Shown here: positions 41,883 through 54,251 of the stretch, in pieces
Position numbering within the stretch: position 1 is the stretch's first letter
Layout: each line of letters opens with the position of its first letter
Source: Helichrysum umbraculigerum
Lineage: Eukaryota > Streptophyta > Magnoliopsida > Asterales > Asteraceae
Direction: 5' to 3'
Length of the DNA stretch: 64,000 nt
Assembly: GCA_949592205.1 (NCBI GenBank)
Contig: CATIUR010000001.1
Location: forward strand, 69,545,559 to 69,609,558
Program-made: the position numbers and the translations under genes
Notes under the pieces: generated by a model
Database searches by the model: none
Told to the model about the DNA's origin: nothing
What the model saw: the letters and a program-made list of their open reading frames with translations, nothing else

Positions 41883-44800
41883 TCATCCTGGTACCAGGAA
41901 CGCTGTCCAGGGTATTGATTCTTCAGCCATGGCCACTTGATGAAATCCTGACTTAAGATCAAATTTTGAAAATACCTTGGCATTCCCTATCTTTTTCAGG
42001 AGTGTATTGATTCCAGGGAGTGAGTACTGGTCCTTGTAGGTGTTATCATTCAAAGTTTTGTAATTAAACACCATTCTTTCCTTTCCTTTTGTTTCTTTAC
42101 CAGTAGCTGGATCAATTGCTGTTCCTGAATTGACAATCATGGCCATTGTTCGATGTCTGCTTTTGCTTGGCCGGATTACTCCCAGTTTAAGTAGCGCATC
42201 TATGTGTTTTTGAAAGGATGCCGCCAATGCTGGAGTAACATGCTTTAATGGTTTATCTTGTATTGTGATATCAGGGTTTATGATATCAAGTTTGCAAGTT
42301 TCACCATTTTTCTTCCAATGCTTCAAGGGTTCTTCTCCAATATACCCTTGTTCTTCAAGATTCCTGAGGATAGGTTTAAACCTTCCTTTTATCTTTGCTT
42401 CATCTTCTTTTGAAAAGAACACCGTTTCTTGTAATTCTTGATAGAATTCTTCATCAATTTCCAATTCTTCCAATGCTGTTGCAGCTACCTCTGTTATCGG
42501 TGTTGTCTTTATCCTGGTAACCTTTTTGTACAGTGTTACCTCATCTCCTTCAATCCTTATTCCTCCATTCATGGATCTTGTGAAATTTGTTCCAATTAAC
42601 ATGTCAATACCGTCTCCTGTTCTCATTTCCAGGACGTATATTAATGGTATTCGGAACTTATTTCCTTCTATCCTGAAGTTTCCTGCTTTTATCTTCAGAT
42701 TTGATGTTTGTCTTGAGTTCAGGCCATTAAAGTAAATGATCCTGTTCATTTCTTCATATGCTTCTTTTGGAACTGATATTTTGCTGATGCAGCATGATGT
42801 TGCTCCAGTATCAATAATAGCTTTCACTTTGAATAACCTGATGCCAGGTATATCAAATTCTACCTCAACGTTGTAAAGCTGATTGTTGATCTTCTTTATT
42901 TTCTGCTGCTCAGCACCCCCTTCTATTTTCATGGTAGTATGGACTTCATCTTCAATTAAAGCCTTCCCATGTTGGTTTCTTATTGGAGGAAATTCTTTGT
43001 CAAAATCAAACTTCTGTTTTTCTTTTAGCTCTTCATTTTCTTGCTGTAGCCTTTTGATTTGAATTTCCATGCTTACCTTTTGGGCTTCCCATTGGGCTTC
43101 AACTGACTTTTTCCATTCTGATTGTTCCATGGTTTGGTGCTGGATTTGGGCTTTCATGGACTCAGTGACTTTTAGCATTTCACTTAAGTCGTTCATCAGT
43201 ATTTTCCTTTCTTTGGCCCAATCTTCATTTTCCATTTGGGCCTTTCGTTTTTCTTTTTCCAATAGGCTCCTTAATTCTTGTTCTTTAATTCTCCATTCTG
43301 CCGCTTCTTTGGCTGAGCCCATTATTGCTTGTTTCCATTCTTCATCCTTTTGGATGAACATTTTCCACATGGGATCCATCTGACTTTCCTTCTGTATGTT
43401 TTCTGGTCCTTTACTTCTTTTTACTGACACCGTCTTCTTCAGGTAATATGGAGCACAAATTGCACATGAAGTCAGTTTACACTTTGGGCAGTGTAACCTG
43501 GACATATCCGTGGTAGAAATTCCACAGAAATGGCAAAAAGTGTAATTTGTCATTTCATTTTCCTGCCACATATGATCACAATTCTTGCTTTGTTCTGGAA
43601 GTTCTTTATCTGGTCTCCATGAACCTGCTTCTTGGACCCTTCTGTGAATATCTTCTTGACTTTCTGGATGAAACATGAAACAATACTCCTCTTCTTCTTC
43701 CTGTGTTAGGATAAATATGTTTTCTTCCAGAGGGGATTCTTCTATCATTGCACTGATATTCATTAGAGTTGCACCTCCTTTTCCTTCAGAGATACTATAA
43801 ATAGTATCCTGATCACTAACATCAGCTGAAACTATATCCCAATCTTCTTTGAGATCAAGATTATCAATTACAGCTCGCCTTGCCATATTTCCAGTTTGAC
43901 TCTTACAATCCCTAGCAAAATGTCCTTCTCTTCCGCAAATATAACACTTACATTTGCCAACTCTTCCTCGGTCATCTTTGTACTTTCTTTTGAATACTTT
44001 GACGTGTGATTTATGAGGTTTTCCTTTATAGCTCTTTGATTTTCGCACACCATAGTTCTTTCCTGATTTGTAGTAGCCAGGAATTGGTATGGCAGAACAA
44101 AGGGATAAGTCCCTTAATTCCTTTTGTAGAGCTGCTTCAGTACACATCTCCGTGATATAAGTATGTGTGAACTTAATTGCAGGTAGTATTCCTGCAGTTA
44201 ATCCAGGATACTTATTTTTAAATGCTTCTTCAATCTTTTTGGAAAGCACTGGTGGTAGCTTTGTAAAAAACTTTTCAGTTGTTACCGGAAAGAATAGTCT
44301 CCCTGATTTGCATGCCAAGATTCTGAACTCATTTAGAAATTTCCAGAGATCTCTTGTGTTTTCACACGTAAGTCTTTCCAGATCTCTATAAGCTCTATCC
44401 TGCTCTTCAGTTGAACCTCTATATGGATCTTCCAAGAGAATTATTTGCCTTATTTGAGAGGTTACATTCTGAGGATCATCAGCCATAGCTTCCAACGAGG
44501 CGTATGCTTCTGGATAAGTTGTTCTCCACTGCTGCCACATCTTCTTTTCATTTTCTCCGAGAAGGTTTTCAACGAAAGTTAGCTTTGCCTGGTTATCTGT
44601 CCAAGTGGTATCATTTAACCTATTGATGGTTATTGATTCCCATCTTGAGATTACATCCGGCCATAAGCCTGGGTCTGATGGTAGTACAAGCATTGCTCCA
44701 GTATTTAACATTGCTGGAGGTAGTGTCCATTGGGAATTGTAGTGTCTTCCATATTCTCCTTTGAAGTGGTTACCTCCATTTCCAAATTGATAACTTGGAG

Positions 44801-45311
44801 TGTATACATTTTGTGCCGATCCTCTTGCGGGAGGATATACTGAGGGACCCATTATTGGCTCTGGTGGTGTGTTGTAAACACCACTTGTTGCATCAGATGT
44901 TGAGGGGAACGCTTGATGTTCATGTTCTTGTTCAATTTTTCGGATGAACTCTTTAAATTCTCTGACCTTTGGGTAGTCCAGATTGCTTCCGTCATCTTCT
45001 TCTGTTGTATGGAAAATCTGGTGGTGTACCTGTTCCTCCTGTTTTTCGGGAAATGATACAAGTTGTAACATTTCCAACTTTTCTTGCATCTCGTCTTCTT
45101 CCGATAACTCCACATCTTCTTCTTTGATAATAACCTTCCCTTGCTTAAGGTTATCTTTCCATAAATCATCTTCACAATCATCCCATCCCATGGCAACAAT
45201 TTGGTCGATTGGTGTAGTTTCTTCAGGCGCATCATAACTAACGTAATAGTCCCATTTGCCTGAATATTCACCCAAAGTTGACCATTTTTTTCGTTTTTGT
45301 TGCTGCTTTTT
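41883..45311 (-). pseudogene. F1 coat protein, protease and RT N-terminus
   Basis: Same frame as the movement protein ORF, separated from it only by TAG at 45312-45314. There is no ATG near the front of this segment. Order: acidic N-terminus, coat domain, CCHC zinc knuckle (CYICGREGHFARDC), a second Cys/His cluster (CHFCG...CPKCKLTSCAIC) as in badna- and tungroviruses, a long coiled coil, aspartic protease (DTGATSC) and the first RT motifs. It ends at a nonsense codon (TGA, minus strand) at 41883-41885 where copy F2 has a Gly codon. Confidence 0.92.
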
Positions 45312-46454
45312 CTATGGTTTGTTTCCTTTTTTGATGTTGTTTAAAGGTTCTTCTTCTAATTTTTGTGCTTCTTCTAGGCATTCTGTGCAGAAGCATACAT
45401 CAAAAAGGGTATGAGTTACTTCTTCTTGTCTGCATATGCCAACAAATTGTTCCTCATCTTCTGTTAAATTTCCATTATCATGGATTTCCCTGTCTAGCGT
45501 ATCGACAGAAAATCTTGGTGGTTGAGGATTGTTGTGATATGATCTGAACCTGAGGCTGGTAGTTCTGTCCAGTCTTTGGTTAACTTCTACTCTTGTTGGG
45601 ATTCTAACAGTTGTAATTGATGCTGGTCTGAGGTTCCAACTTCTACCTTCCAAATCTTCAATGTTTCTTCTTTCTCCAGGAATTGCTGTTATTCCGTTTG
45701 TTGCAAGATGATCTACAACATTTTCTACACTGTATTCAAAACCAGTGTAACTTGTATTTGAGATTCTTCCAACTAAGCTGACTGTTATCAGAAGGTTACT
45801 TTCTCCTCCTTGCCATTCATCATAACCATGAGTTTGTATTGCTACCTGAATATGATTATGAAAATCATCTATACTTAGTACCATATCGGGTACCATGTAT
45901 ATGAGTTGGGTTCCTGCTGACAGATCAACTTCCATGGTTCCAATGATCTGACGATCATCTCCCCATCGTGTATCTCTTAGAACTACCAAAGCAGTTGTTC
46001 CTGCTCCTCTTCTGTGTAGCGTATGAAGCCTTATCATGAACATTCCAAGGTGGACATGTTGCATGCCTGTTTCTCTAAGCCGCTGATGGCTTTGAGTGTT
46101 GCAGAGTCTTAAGTCTATCTGTGTTTCATTTACACATAGTATTCTTTGTTCTGAGTAATGTTGATAGACTTGATGCCTGACTGTTTGCCTATTGCTTCCA
46201 TACAGGATTTCTGCTGGTACCAATTCTGCTCTCCTTTGCCTTGAAATTTCCAATTGCCTTTCAGGACTAAGGACAGATTCAAGACTTTGATTATAACTTC
46301 TTCCAAATGTTCTTCTTAGACTTCTATTGAAATTGTAATGATTTCTGGCCATTTGTCTATACCCACGAATTTGGTCTTCTTGGGTAGGGAGGTCCGTCTG
46401 GGTTTGAGTAGTAGATGACCTACTCAGGACACTTCGCCCCTGCCTTGAACTCAT
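45312..46454 (-). CDS. F1 movement protein ORF (380 aa)
   Basis: Viral cell-to-cell movement protein of the caulimovirid 30K type: RDTRWGDDRQIIGTMEVDLSAG, VPDMVLSIDDFHNHIQVAI and GYDEWQGGESNLLI lie in the central region, about residues 155-230. Its ATG overlaps the P2 stop (ATGA at 46451-46454), suggesting coupled or leaky initiation. It ends at TAG 45312-45314 with the coat-polymerase frame directly in phase behind it. Related badnaviruses have movement protein and polymerase in a single polyprotein. Confidence 0.9.
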   Translation of the reverse strand: MSSRQGRSVLSRSSTTQTQTDLPTQEDQIRGYRQMARNHYNFNRSLRRTFGRSYNQSLESVLSPERQLEISRQRRAELVPAEILYGSNRQTVRHQVYQHYSEQRILCVNETQIDLRLCNTQSHQRLRETGMQHVHLGMFMIRLHTLHRRGAGTTALVVLRDTRWGDDRQIIGTMEVDLSAGTQLIYMVPDMVLSIDDFHNHIQVAIQTHGYDEWQGGESNLLITVSLVGRISNTSYTGFEYSVENVVDHLATNGITAIPGERRNIEDLEGRSWNLRPASITTVRIPTRVEVNQRLDRTTSLRFRSYHNNPQPPRFSVDTLDREIHDNGNLTEDEEQFVGICRQEEVTHTLFDVCFCTECLEEAQKLEEEPLNNIKKGNKP

Positions 46455-46882
46455 TTCTTCTTTTGAGTTTCTTTCTCGTATTCTTCTTTGAATATTTTTG
46501 CTGGGTCTTTGAATACGTAGATTGGTCCTTGCTTTGCTTTTGCTGGAGTTTTTCCGTTAATTGATAAGCTGTCTAACCTTTTTGTAAGACTTCCGATTGA
46601 ATCTTCTAGGTTAGATGGTTCTGCAGTTCGTTTTCCCAAAGCCTCTATTCCTTGCCTTAATCTTTCAAACTTTTCCTCAAATTCTCCAAACTTTTGAGCT
46701 TGTTTAGTTAGGAGATATATGAGTGTGTTGTTTTGTTTTATAATTGCAGAATTCTGAAGAGTAACTGGGGATTTGTAATCTGATGGTTTTACAAACCCAA
46801 GTGCTGGTGATTCGATTTCCTCTGTCGCCTTTACCGCTTCCTGGTATTCTGAGCTAGCTTTCTGATTAGCTAGGCTCATCAA
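46451..46882 (-). CDS. F1 P2, virion-associated-like protein (143 aa)
   Basis: Position, size and content (NSAIIKQNNTLIYLL, coiled-coil middle, basic C-terminus ending KKK) fit the badnavirus ORF2 protein, a virion-associated nucleic-acid-binding protein. The ATGs of P2 and of the movement protein each overlap the preceding stop as ATGA. In copy F2 only the last 44 or so codons remain. Confidence 0.8.
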   Translation of the reverse strand: MMSLANQKASSEYQEAVKATEEIESPALGFVKPSDYKSPVTLQNSAIIKQNNTLIYLLTKQAQKFGEFEEKFERLRQGIEALGKRTAEPSNLEDSIGSLTKRLDSLSINGKTPAKAKQGPIYVFKDPAKIFKEEYEKETQKKK

Positions 46883-47340
46883 CCAATTAGGGATTTTACT
46901 TCTTGTAAAAGATGTTCTACCTCCTGAATCTTATGGTTAAGATCCTCAGATAGTTTTAACGCTTGTTCTTCAACTAACTTTGGTTGTTGTGAGATTTCTC
47001 TTACAAGGTTAAGGACTTGTTTCTTGGTGAGGGGTTTAATTTCTTGGATTTCGGTTGAGATTTGTTTGAAGCTTTTTGTGATTTCAATCTGGGTTTTTCT
47101 CTGGTTTTCTTCGCACTTCTCAAGTCGGTGACTCAAATTTTCAAGATTTTGACTTATTTGATGAAAACTTTTAATAGAAATTTTTGCAAATAAAAACAAT
47201 TTATCGTAAATACAAGATATGTTGTTGTGAATATCAGAAAGTACAGGTTTTTGATTTTCAGATAGATTTAAAAATTCAAGGTTAGCGGTACGGGAATAAT
47301 CATACCAATCCTTTATTGCTTGCTCAAAACGATCAGACAT
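46879..47340 (-). CDS. F1 P1 (153 aa)
   Basis: First viral ORF. The N-terminus (FEQAIKDWYDYS) and helical, Glu/Lys/Gln-rich body fit the badnavirus P1 family (DUF1319 type). The ORF is intact in F1 and absent from F2 because F2 begins inside P2. Confidence 0.82.
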   Translation of the reverse strand: MSDRFEQAIKDWYDYSRTANLEFLNLSENQKPVLSDIHNNISCIYDKLFLFAKISIKSFHQISQNLENLSHRLEKCEENQRKTQIEITKSFKQISTEIQEIKPLTKKQVLNLVREISQQPKLVEEQALKLSEDLNHKIQEVEHLLQEVKSLIG

Positions 47341-48143
47341 AAGAAAACTTCTTCCTATTTCTTTTCATAAAACTAATTTACCAACCCCTTACCACTCCCA
47401 TTAATTGATACCAATCCCTTAATACCAATCCCTTTCTCAGCTTTCCCTTCACACCCTTCTTAGGCTTCTTAATCGGTACTTGACCTTTTGAAAGGGGATA
47501 TAAGGGGATATTTTTTTCACGGGGATAAGGGAATAAATTTGCTTTAAAAAAATAAATAAGTGGTTGTTTTAAAATGCTTAATTATATTTAAACAAGCAAT
47601 ATTAAACTAGCATAATTATAACCCTTCCGTTAACCCTGAGTAGGAGGCTTAGCCTTCCATAGAGCTAAATAAAACTTTGTTTATAAGCTCTGATACCAAA
47701 AGGATTTGCCCCAAATTAATTTGGATCAAATGACTTCTGTATCAGTACATAGTAAACTGAAATACAGAAATAAAGCGGAAAATATTTAAAGACAATAAGA
47801 CTTATAAACAAGCACACCTTTCTTTTAGATGAGAAGTGAGAGAGAAGTGTATAAACTTCGATGCTCTCTTTGAAGAAAATAAACACGCTTAAATAGGCAA
47901 ATTCGAATGGCATATGCCATAGGATATTCGCCAATAATTCTGATTTTTACAAGATGTCAAAATAGTTGGCCTACAAACTTTAATACATGGCCGACATAGA
48001 TTGACAATTATTCGCACACTTAAGAAATACTTAAGGAGAAGACAAAATAACATGGACCCTCTGCCAATCTTTAACGACTTTGTTGCTTAATAATTAAATA
48101 CTGCCAAACTTCTGACGATGCATTCCACCACGCTTTCGATGAA
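47341..48143 (-). promoter_or_regulatory. Viral intergenic region: promoter, leader and primer-binding site
   Basis: The 803-bp interval between the end of the F2 polymerase and F1 P1. Minus-strand TATA box CCTATTTAAG at 47888-47897, followed by a CT-rich likely start region. The tRNA-Met PBS TGGTATCAGAGCTT is at 47685-47698. This is the only complete copy of the region and proves head-to-tail arrangement of F2 and F1. Confidence 0.85.
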
Positions 48144-51100
48144 TTATAAGCAAGCTTTTCGATAAATATTATCAGGTGGGGGCCATTCTTTGTCCACTAA
48201 CCATAATGCGTCATTCCATACGTTATCTCTTAATAATTTACCATCTCTGTTGCTGTTGGGCTTAGATGTTGATGCGGCCCAACTCGTTGCATAGGGTTTC
48301 AATTTCAGTGAGTAATCTTCGGGCTTCTTGGTTATGCCTTTTAACTTCGGGCCAGTGATCACCCCAGTGGTTATCTCTTGTTGCTTTTGAAACACAGACT
48401 TGGGCTTTGAAATCCAGAACTGCTTGGAGGTTTCGCATTGCTGTGACTGTTTCTTTAGCTGCTCCTCGTTCCAATTGTTGTGCCACTCCAGTGAATATGT
48501 TTGCTTCGCTGGCGGAGATTGGTGTTGTGTTTGCTTTAATCTGATATTGCCTGTAGAGAACTCCTGGTTCTTGGGATGTGAATGTTCCTTGATAAATTCT
48601 TGGCAATGGTCTGAAATCTGGATTATTTGCTCGTAACCATTCTTCTCGTTCCTTGACTGCACAACTTCTAATAATCCTTCTGCTACATCTAGACCCTTCA
48701 TCAGCACTTCTGTTTCCAGTTCTGTACATCCTGCAAAACAAAGGTTAACCAATCGTGATAGAGCATCAGCAAGAACATTTTGCTTTCCATCAATATGTTC
48801 GATATTGATCTTGACTCCTGTTCCGGTTATGACGTCAGCAAATTTGAGCCATCGAACCCGAGATGCTTTGTTACTATTAGTTTTATTGTAAAAACTAATA
48901 ATAGCTTGGCAATCTGTCCTTAATGTAATTTCCCTTTTGTCAAGATAGTATATCTTCAGTTTTTCCAAGGAATTAATGCAAGCATTAATTTCTGCGTCAA
49001 TTGTTGATTGTACAACTTTGAATTTTCCACTGGCGTATGCACAAATCTTTTCTTCTTTCTTGGGATCATTTTTCTTTTTCTTCCACTTGCAAATTCCACC
49101 CCATCCTTCCATACATCCATCTGCTTCAATGATTATGTATGATTCTTCCGGTGGTATTTGTAAATCTGGTAGAGCTTGGACCTGCTCCTTGATCTTTCTA
49201 ACTATAGCATAGTCAGATGATTTCATTCTTTTGTCTCCTTGAGGGTTGGTTTTCTCATAAAGGGGCCCCAGTAATAAACTAAGCTTTGGAATGTAATTCC
49301 TAGCATAATTTAATATTCCCAAGAATGACCTTAAGCCTGCCTTTGTTTTGAGCTTTTCTTCATCAAAATCGCATATTCTTTTGATAATATGTGACTGCAG
49401 TTTGATTTTATTGTCTCCAATTATTGCCCCGAGAAATTCCACTTCAGTAACAGCTGTCTTCATTTTTGTGGGAGAAAGAATTAACCCTTTTTCTTGGCAA
49501 ATCCCTAGCATCACTTTTAGGTGTTTTTCATGATCTGCTTCATTCTTTGAAAACACCAGGATATCATCGATGTATACTGCGATAAATTCTTCAATCCCTC
49601 TGAAGCATTTATCCATTTTCCTTTGAAACACTGCAGGCGCGTTCTTTAATCCGAATGGCATTACCATCCATTCATAAAGTCCTCCTGGTACCAGGAACGC
49701 TGTCCAGGGTATTGATTCTTCAGCCATGGCCACTTGATGAAATCCTGACTTAAGATCAAATTTTGAAAATACCTTGGCATTCCCTATCTTTTTCAGGAGT
49801 GTATTGATTCCAGGGAGTGAGTACTGGTCCTTGTAGGTGTTATCATTCAAAGTTTTGTAATTAAACACCATTCTTTCCTTTCCTTTTGTTTCTTTACCAG
49901 TAGCTGGATCAATTGCTGTTCCTGAATTGACAATCATGGCCATTGTTCGATGTCTGCTTTTGCTTGGCCGGATTACTCCCAGTTTAAGTAGCGCATCTAT
50001 GTGTTTTTGAAAGGATGCCGCCAATGCTGGAGTAACATGCTTTAATGGTTTATCTTGTATTGTGATATCAGGGTTTATGATATCAAGTTTGCAAGTTTCA
50101 CCATTTTTCTTCCAATGCTTCAAGGGTTCTTCTCCAATATACCCTTGTTCTTCAAGATTCCTGAGGATAGGTTTAAACCTTCCTTTTATCTTTGCTTCAT
50201 CTTCTTTTGAAAAGAACACCGTTTCTTGTAATTCTTGATAGAATTCTTCATCAATTTCCAATTCTTCCAATGCTGTTGCAGCTACCTCTGTTATCGGTGT
50301 TGTCTTTATCCTGGTAACCTTTTTGTACAGTGTTACCTCATCTCCTTCAATCCTTATTCCTCCATTCATGGATCTTGTGAAATTTGTTCCAATTAACATG
50401 TCAATACCGTCTCCTGTTCTCATTTCCAGGACGTATATTAATGGTATTCGGAACTTATTTCCTTCTATCCTGAAGTTTCCTGCTTTTATCTTCAGATTTG
50501 ATGTTTGTCTTGAGTTCAGGCCATTAAAGTAAATGATCCTGTTCATTTCTTCATATGCTTCTTTTGGAACTGATATTTTGCTGATGCAGCATGATGTTGC
50601 TCCAGTATCAATAATAGCTTTCACTTTGAATAACCTGATGCCAGGTATATCAAATTCTACCTCAACGTTGTAAAGCTGATTGTTGATCTTCTTTATTTTC
50701 TGCTGCTCAGCACCCCCTTCTATTTTCATGGTAGTATGGACTTCATCTTCAATTAAAGCCTTCCCATGTTGGTTTCTTATTGGAGGAAATTCTTTGTCAA
50801 AATCAAACTTCTGTTTTTCTTTTAGCTCTTCATTTTCTTGCTGTAGCCTTTTGATTTGAATTTCCATGCTTACCTTTTGGGCTTCCCATTGGGCTTCAAC
50901 TGACTTTTTCCATTCTGATTGTTCCATGGTTTGGTGCTGGATTTGGGCTTTCATGGACTCATTGACTTTTAGCATTTCACTTAAGTCGTTCATCAGTATT
51001 TTCCTTTCTTTGGCCCAATCTTCATTTTCCATTTGGGCCTTTCGTTTTTCTTTTTCCAATAGGCTCCTTAATTCTTGTTCTTTAATTCTCCATTCTGCCG

Positions 51101-52325
51101 CTTCTTTGGCTGAGCCCATTATTGCTTGTTTCCATTCTTCATCCTTTTGGATGAACATTTTCCACATGGGATCCATCTGACTTTCCTTCTGTATGTTTTC
51201 TGGTCCTTTACTTCTTTTTACTGACACCGTCTTCTTCAGGTAATATGGAGCACAAATTGCACATGAAGTCAGTTTACACTTTGGGCAGTGTAACCTGGAC
51301 ATATCCGTGGTAGAAATTCCACAGAAATGGCAAAAAGTGTAATTTGTCATTTCATTTTCCTGCCACATATGATCACAATTCTTGCTTTGTTCTGGAAGTT
51401 CTTTATCTGGTCTCCATGAACCTGCTTCTTGGACCCTTCTGTGAATATCTTCTTGACTTTCTGGATGAAACATGAAACAATACTCCTCTTCTTCTTCCTG
51501 TGTTAGGATAAATATGTTTTCTTCTAGAGGGGATTCTTCTATCATTGCACTGATATTCATTAGAGTTGCACCTCCTTCTCCTTCAGAGATACTATAAATA
51601 GTATCCTGATCACTAACATCAGCTGAAACTATATCCCAATCTTCTTTGAGATCAAGATTATCAATTACAGCTCGCCTTGCCATATTTCCAGTTTGACTCT
51701 TACAATCCCTAGCAAAATGTCCTTCTCTTCCGCAAATATAACACTTACATTTGCCAACTCTTCCTCGGTCATCTTTGTACTTTCTTTTGAATACTTTGAC
51801 GTGTGATTTATGAGGTTTTCCTTTATAGCTCTTTGATTTTCGCACACCGTACTTCTTTCCTGATTTGTAGTAGCCAGGAATTGGTATGGCAGAACAAAGG
51901 GATAAGTCCCTTAATTCCTTTTGTAGAGCTGCTTCAGTACACATCTCCGTGATATAAGTATGTGTGAACTTAATTGCAGGTAGTATTCCTGCAGTTAATC
52001 CAGGATACTTATTTTTAAATGCTTCTTCAATCTTTTTGGAAAGCACTGGTGGTAGCTTTGTAAAAAACTTTTCAGTTGTTACCGGAAAGAATAGTCTCCC
52101 TGATTTGCATGCCAAGATTCTGAACTCATTTAGAAATTTCCAGAGATCTCTTGTGTTTTCACACGTAAGTCTTTCCGTATCTCTATAAGCTCTATCCTGC
52201 TCTTCAGTTGAACCTCTATATGGATCTTCCATGAGAATTATTTGCCTTATTTGAGAGGTTACATTCTGAGGATCATCAGCCATAGCTTCCAACGAGGCGT
52301 ATGCTTCTGGATAAGTTGTTCTCCA
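48144..52325 (-). pseudogene. F2 coat (distal part), protease, RT and RNase H
   Basis: Open frame downstream of the stop at 52326-52328, with the same domain order as F1: CCHC knuckle, second Cys cluster, coiled coil, protease, RT with YIDD and RNase H. The polymerase half is uninterrupted here. The stop at 48144 gives the natural C-terminus. It cannot be reached from its own N-terminal coat region because of the upstream nonsense codon. Confidence 0.92.
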
Positions 52326-53108
52326 TTACTGCCACATCTTCTTTTCATTTTCTCCGAGAAGGTTTTCAACGAAAGTTAGCTTTGCCTGGTTATCTGTCCA
52401 AGTGGTATCATTTAACCTATTGATGGTTATTGATTCCCATCTTGAGATTACATCCGGCCATAAGCCTGGGTCTGATGGTAATACAAGCATTGCTCCAGTA
52501 TTTAACATTGCTGGAGGTAGTGTCCATTGGGAATTGTAGTGTCTTCCATATTCTCCTTTGAAGTGGTTACCTCCATTTCCAAATTGATAACTTGGAGTGT
52601 ATACATTTTGTGCCGATCCTCTTGCGGGAGGATATACTGAGGGACCCATTATTGGCTCTGGTGGTGTGTTGTAAACACCACTTGTTGCATCAGATGTTGA
52701 GGGGAACGCTTGATGTTCATGTTCTTGTTCAATTTTTCGGATGAACTCTTTAAATTCTCTGACCTTTGGGTAGTCCAGATTGCTTCCGTCATCTTCTTCT
52801 GTTGTATGGAAAATCTGGTGGTGTACCTGTTCCTCCTGTTTTTCGGGAAATGATACAAGTTGTAACATTTCCAACTTTTCTTGCATCTCGTCTTCTTCCG
52901 ATAACTCCACATCTTCTTCTTTGATAATAACCTTCCCTTGCTTAAGGTTATCTTTCCATAAATCATCTTCACAATCATCCCATCCCATGGCAACAATTTG
53001 GTCGATTGGTGTAGTTTCTTCAGGCGCATCATAACTAACGTAATAGTCCCATTTGCCTGAATATTCACCCAAAGTTGACCATTTTTTTCGTTTTTGTTGC
53101 TGCTTTTT
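52326..53108 (-). pseudogene. F2 coat protein N-terminal part
   Basis: In phase behind the movement protein TAG (53109-53111) and ending in TAA at 52326-52328, where F1 has a Gln codon. No ATG near the start; the first credible codons follow the amber stop directly. It carries the acidic N-terminus and the beginning of the coat domain. Confidence 0.9.
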
Positions 53109-54251
53109 CTATGGTTTGTTTCCTTTTTTGATGTTGTTTAAAGGTTCTTCTTCTAATTTTTGTGCTTCTTCTAGGCATTCTGTGCAGAAGCATACATCAA
53201 AAGGGGTATGAGTTACTTCTTCTTGTCTGCATATGCCAACAAATTGTTCCTCATCTTCTGTTAAATTTCCATTATCATGGATTTCCCTGTCTAGCGTATC
53301 GACAGAAAATCTTGGTGGTTGAGGATTGTTGTGATATGATCTGAACCTGAGGCTGGTAGTTCTGTCCAGTCTTTGGTTAACTTCTACTCTTGTTGGGATT
53401 CTAACAGTTGTAATTGATGCTGGTCTGAGGTTCCAACTTCTACCTTCCAAATCTTCAATGTTTCTTCTTTCTCCAGGAATTGCTGTTATTCCGTTTGTTG
53501 CAAGATGATCTACAACATTTTCTACACTGTATTCAAAACCAGTGTAACTTGTATTTGAGATTCTTCCAACTAAGCTGACTGTTATCAGAAGGTTACTTTC
53601 TCCTCCTTGCCATTCATCATAACCATGAGTTTGTATTGCTACCTGAATATGATTATGAAAATCATCTATACTTAGTACCATATCGGGTACCATGTATATG
53701 AGTTGGGTTCCTGCTGACAGATCAACTTCCATGGTTCCAATGATCTGACGATCATCTCCCCATCGTGTATCTCTTAGAACTACCAAAGCAGTTGTTCCTG
53801 CTCCTCTTCTGTGTAGCGTATGAAGCCTTATCATGAACATTCCAAGGTGGACATGTTGCATGCCTGTTTCTCTAAGCCGCTGATGGCTTTGAGTGTTGCA
53901 GAGTCTTAAGTCTATCTGTGTTTCATTTACACATAGTATTCTTTGTTCTGAGTAATGTTGATAGACTTGATGCCTGACTGTTTGCCTATTGCTTCCATAC
54001 AGGATTTCTGCTGGTACCAATTCTGCTCTCCTTTGCCTTGAAATTTCCAATTGCCTTTCAGGACTAAGGACAGATTCAAGACTTTGATTATAACTTCTTC
54101 CAAATGTTCTTCTTAGACTTCTATTGAAATTGTAATGATTTCTGGCCATTTGTCTATACCCACGAATTTGGTCTTCTTGGGTAGGGAGGTCCGTCTGGGT
54201 TTGAGTAGTAGATGACCTACTCAGGACACTTCGCCCCTGCCTTGAACTCAT
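53109..54251 (-). CDS. F2 movement protein ORF (380 aa)
   Basis: Same length as the F1 copy, with a single amino-acid difference near the C-terminus (Pro for Leu in THT.FDVCF). ATGA overlap with the P2 remnant at 54248-54251. It ends in the same TAG as F1. Confidence 0.9.
   Translation of the reverse strand: MSSRQGRSVLSRSSTTQTQTDLPTQEDQIRGYRQMARNHYNFNRSLRRTFGRSYNQSLESVLSPERQLEISRQRRAELVPAEILYGSNRQTVRHQVYQHYSEQRILCVNETQIDLRLCNTQSHQRLRETGMQHVHLGMFMIRLHTLHRRGAGTTALVVLRDTRWGDDRQIIGTMEVDLSAGTQLIYMVPDMVLSIDDFHNHIQVAIQTHGYDEWQGGESNLLITVSLVGRISNTSYTGFEYSVENVVDHLATNGITAIPGERRNIEDLEGRSWNLRPASITTVRIPTRVEVNQRLDRTTSLRFRSYHNNPQPPRFSVDTLDREIHDNGNLTEDEEQFVGICRQEEVTHTPFDVCFCTECLEEAQKLEEEPLNNIKKGNKP

Larger units (their letters stand above)
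40587..47763 (-). mobile_element. Endogenous pararetrovirus copy F1, main part
   Basis: Minus-strand caulimovirid genome: intergenic region with PBS, P1, P2, movement protein, coat-protease-RT-RNase H, then split by element A at 40587. The missing end is at 2671-3298. P1, P2 and the Cys-rich coat region are of badnavirus/tungrovirus type. It joins copy F2 (47764-54386) head to tail. The unit from movement-protein start to movement-protein start is 7,797 bp, which fits a circular caulimovirid genome. Genus not assigned. Confidence 0.9.
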
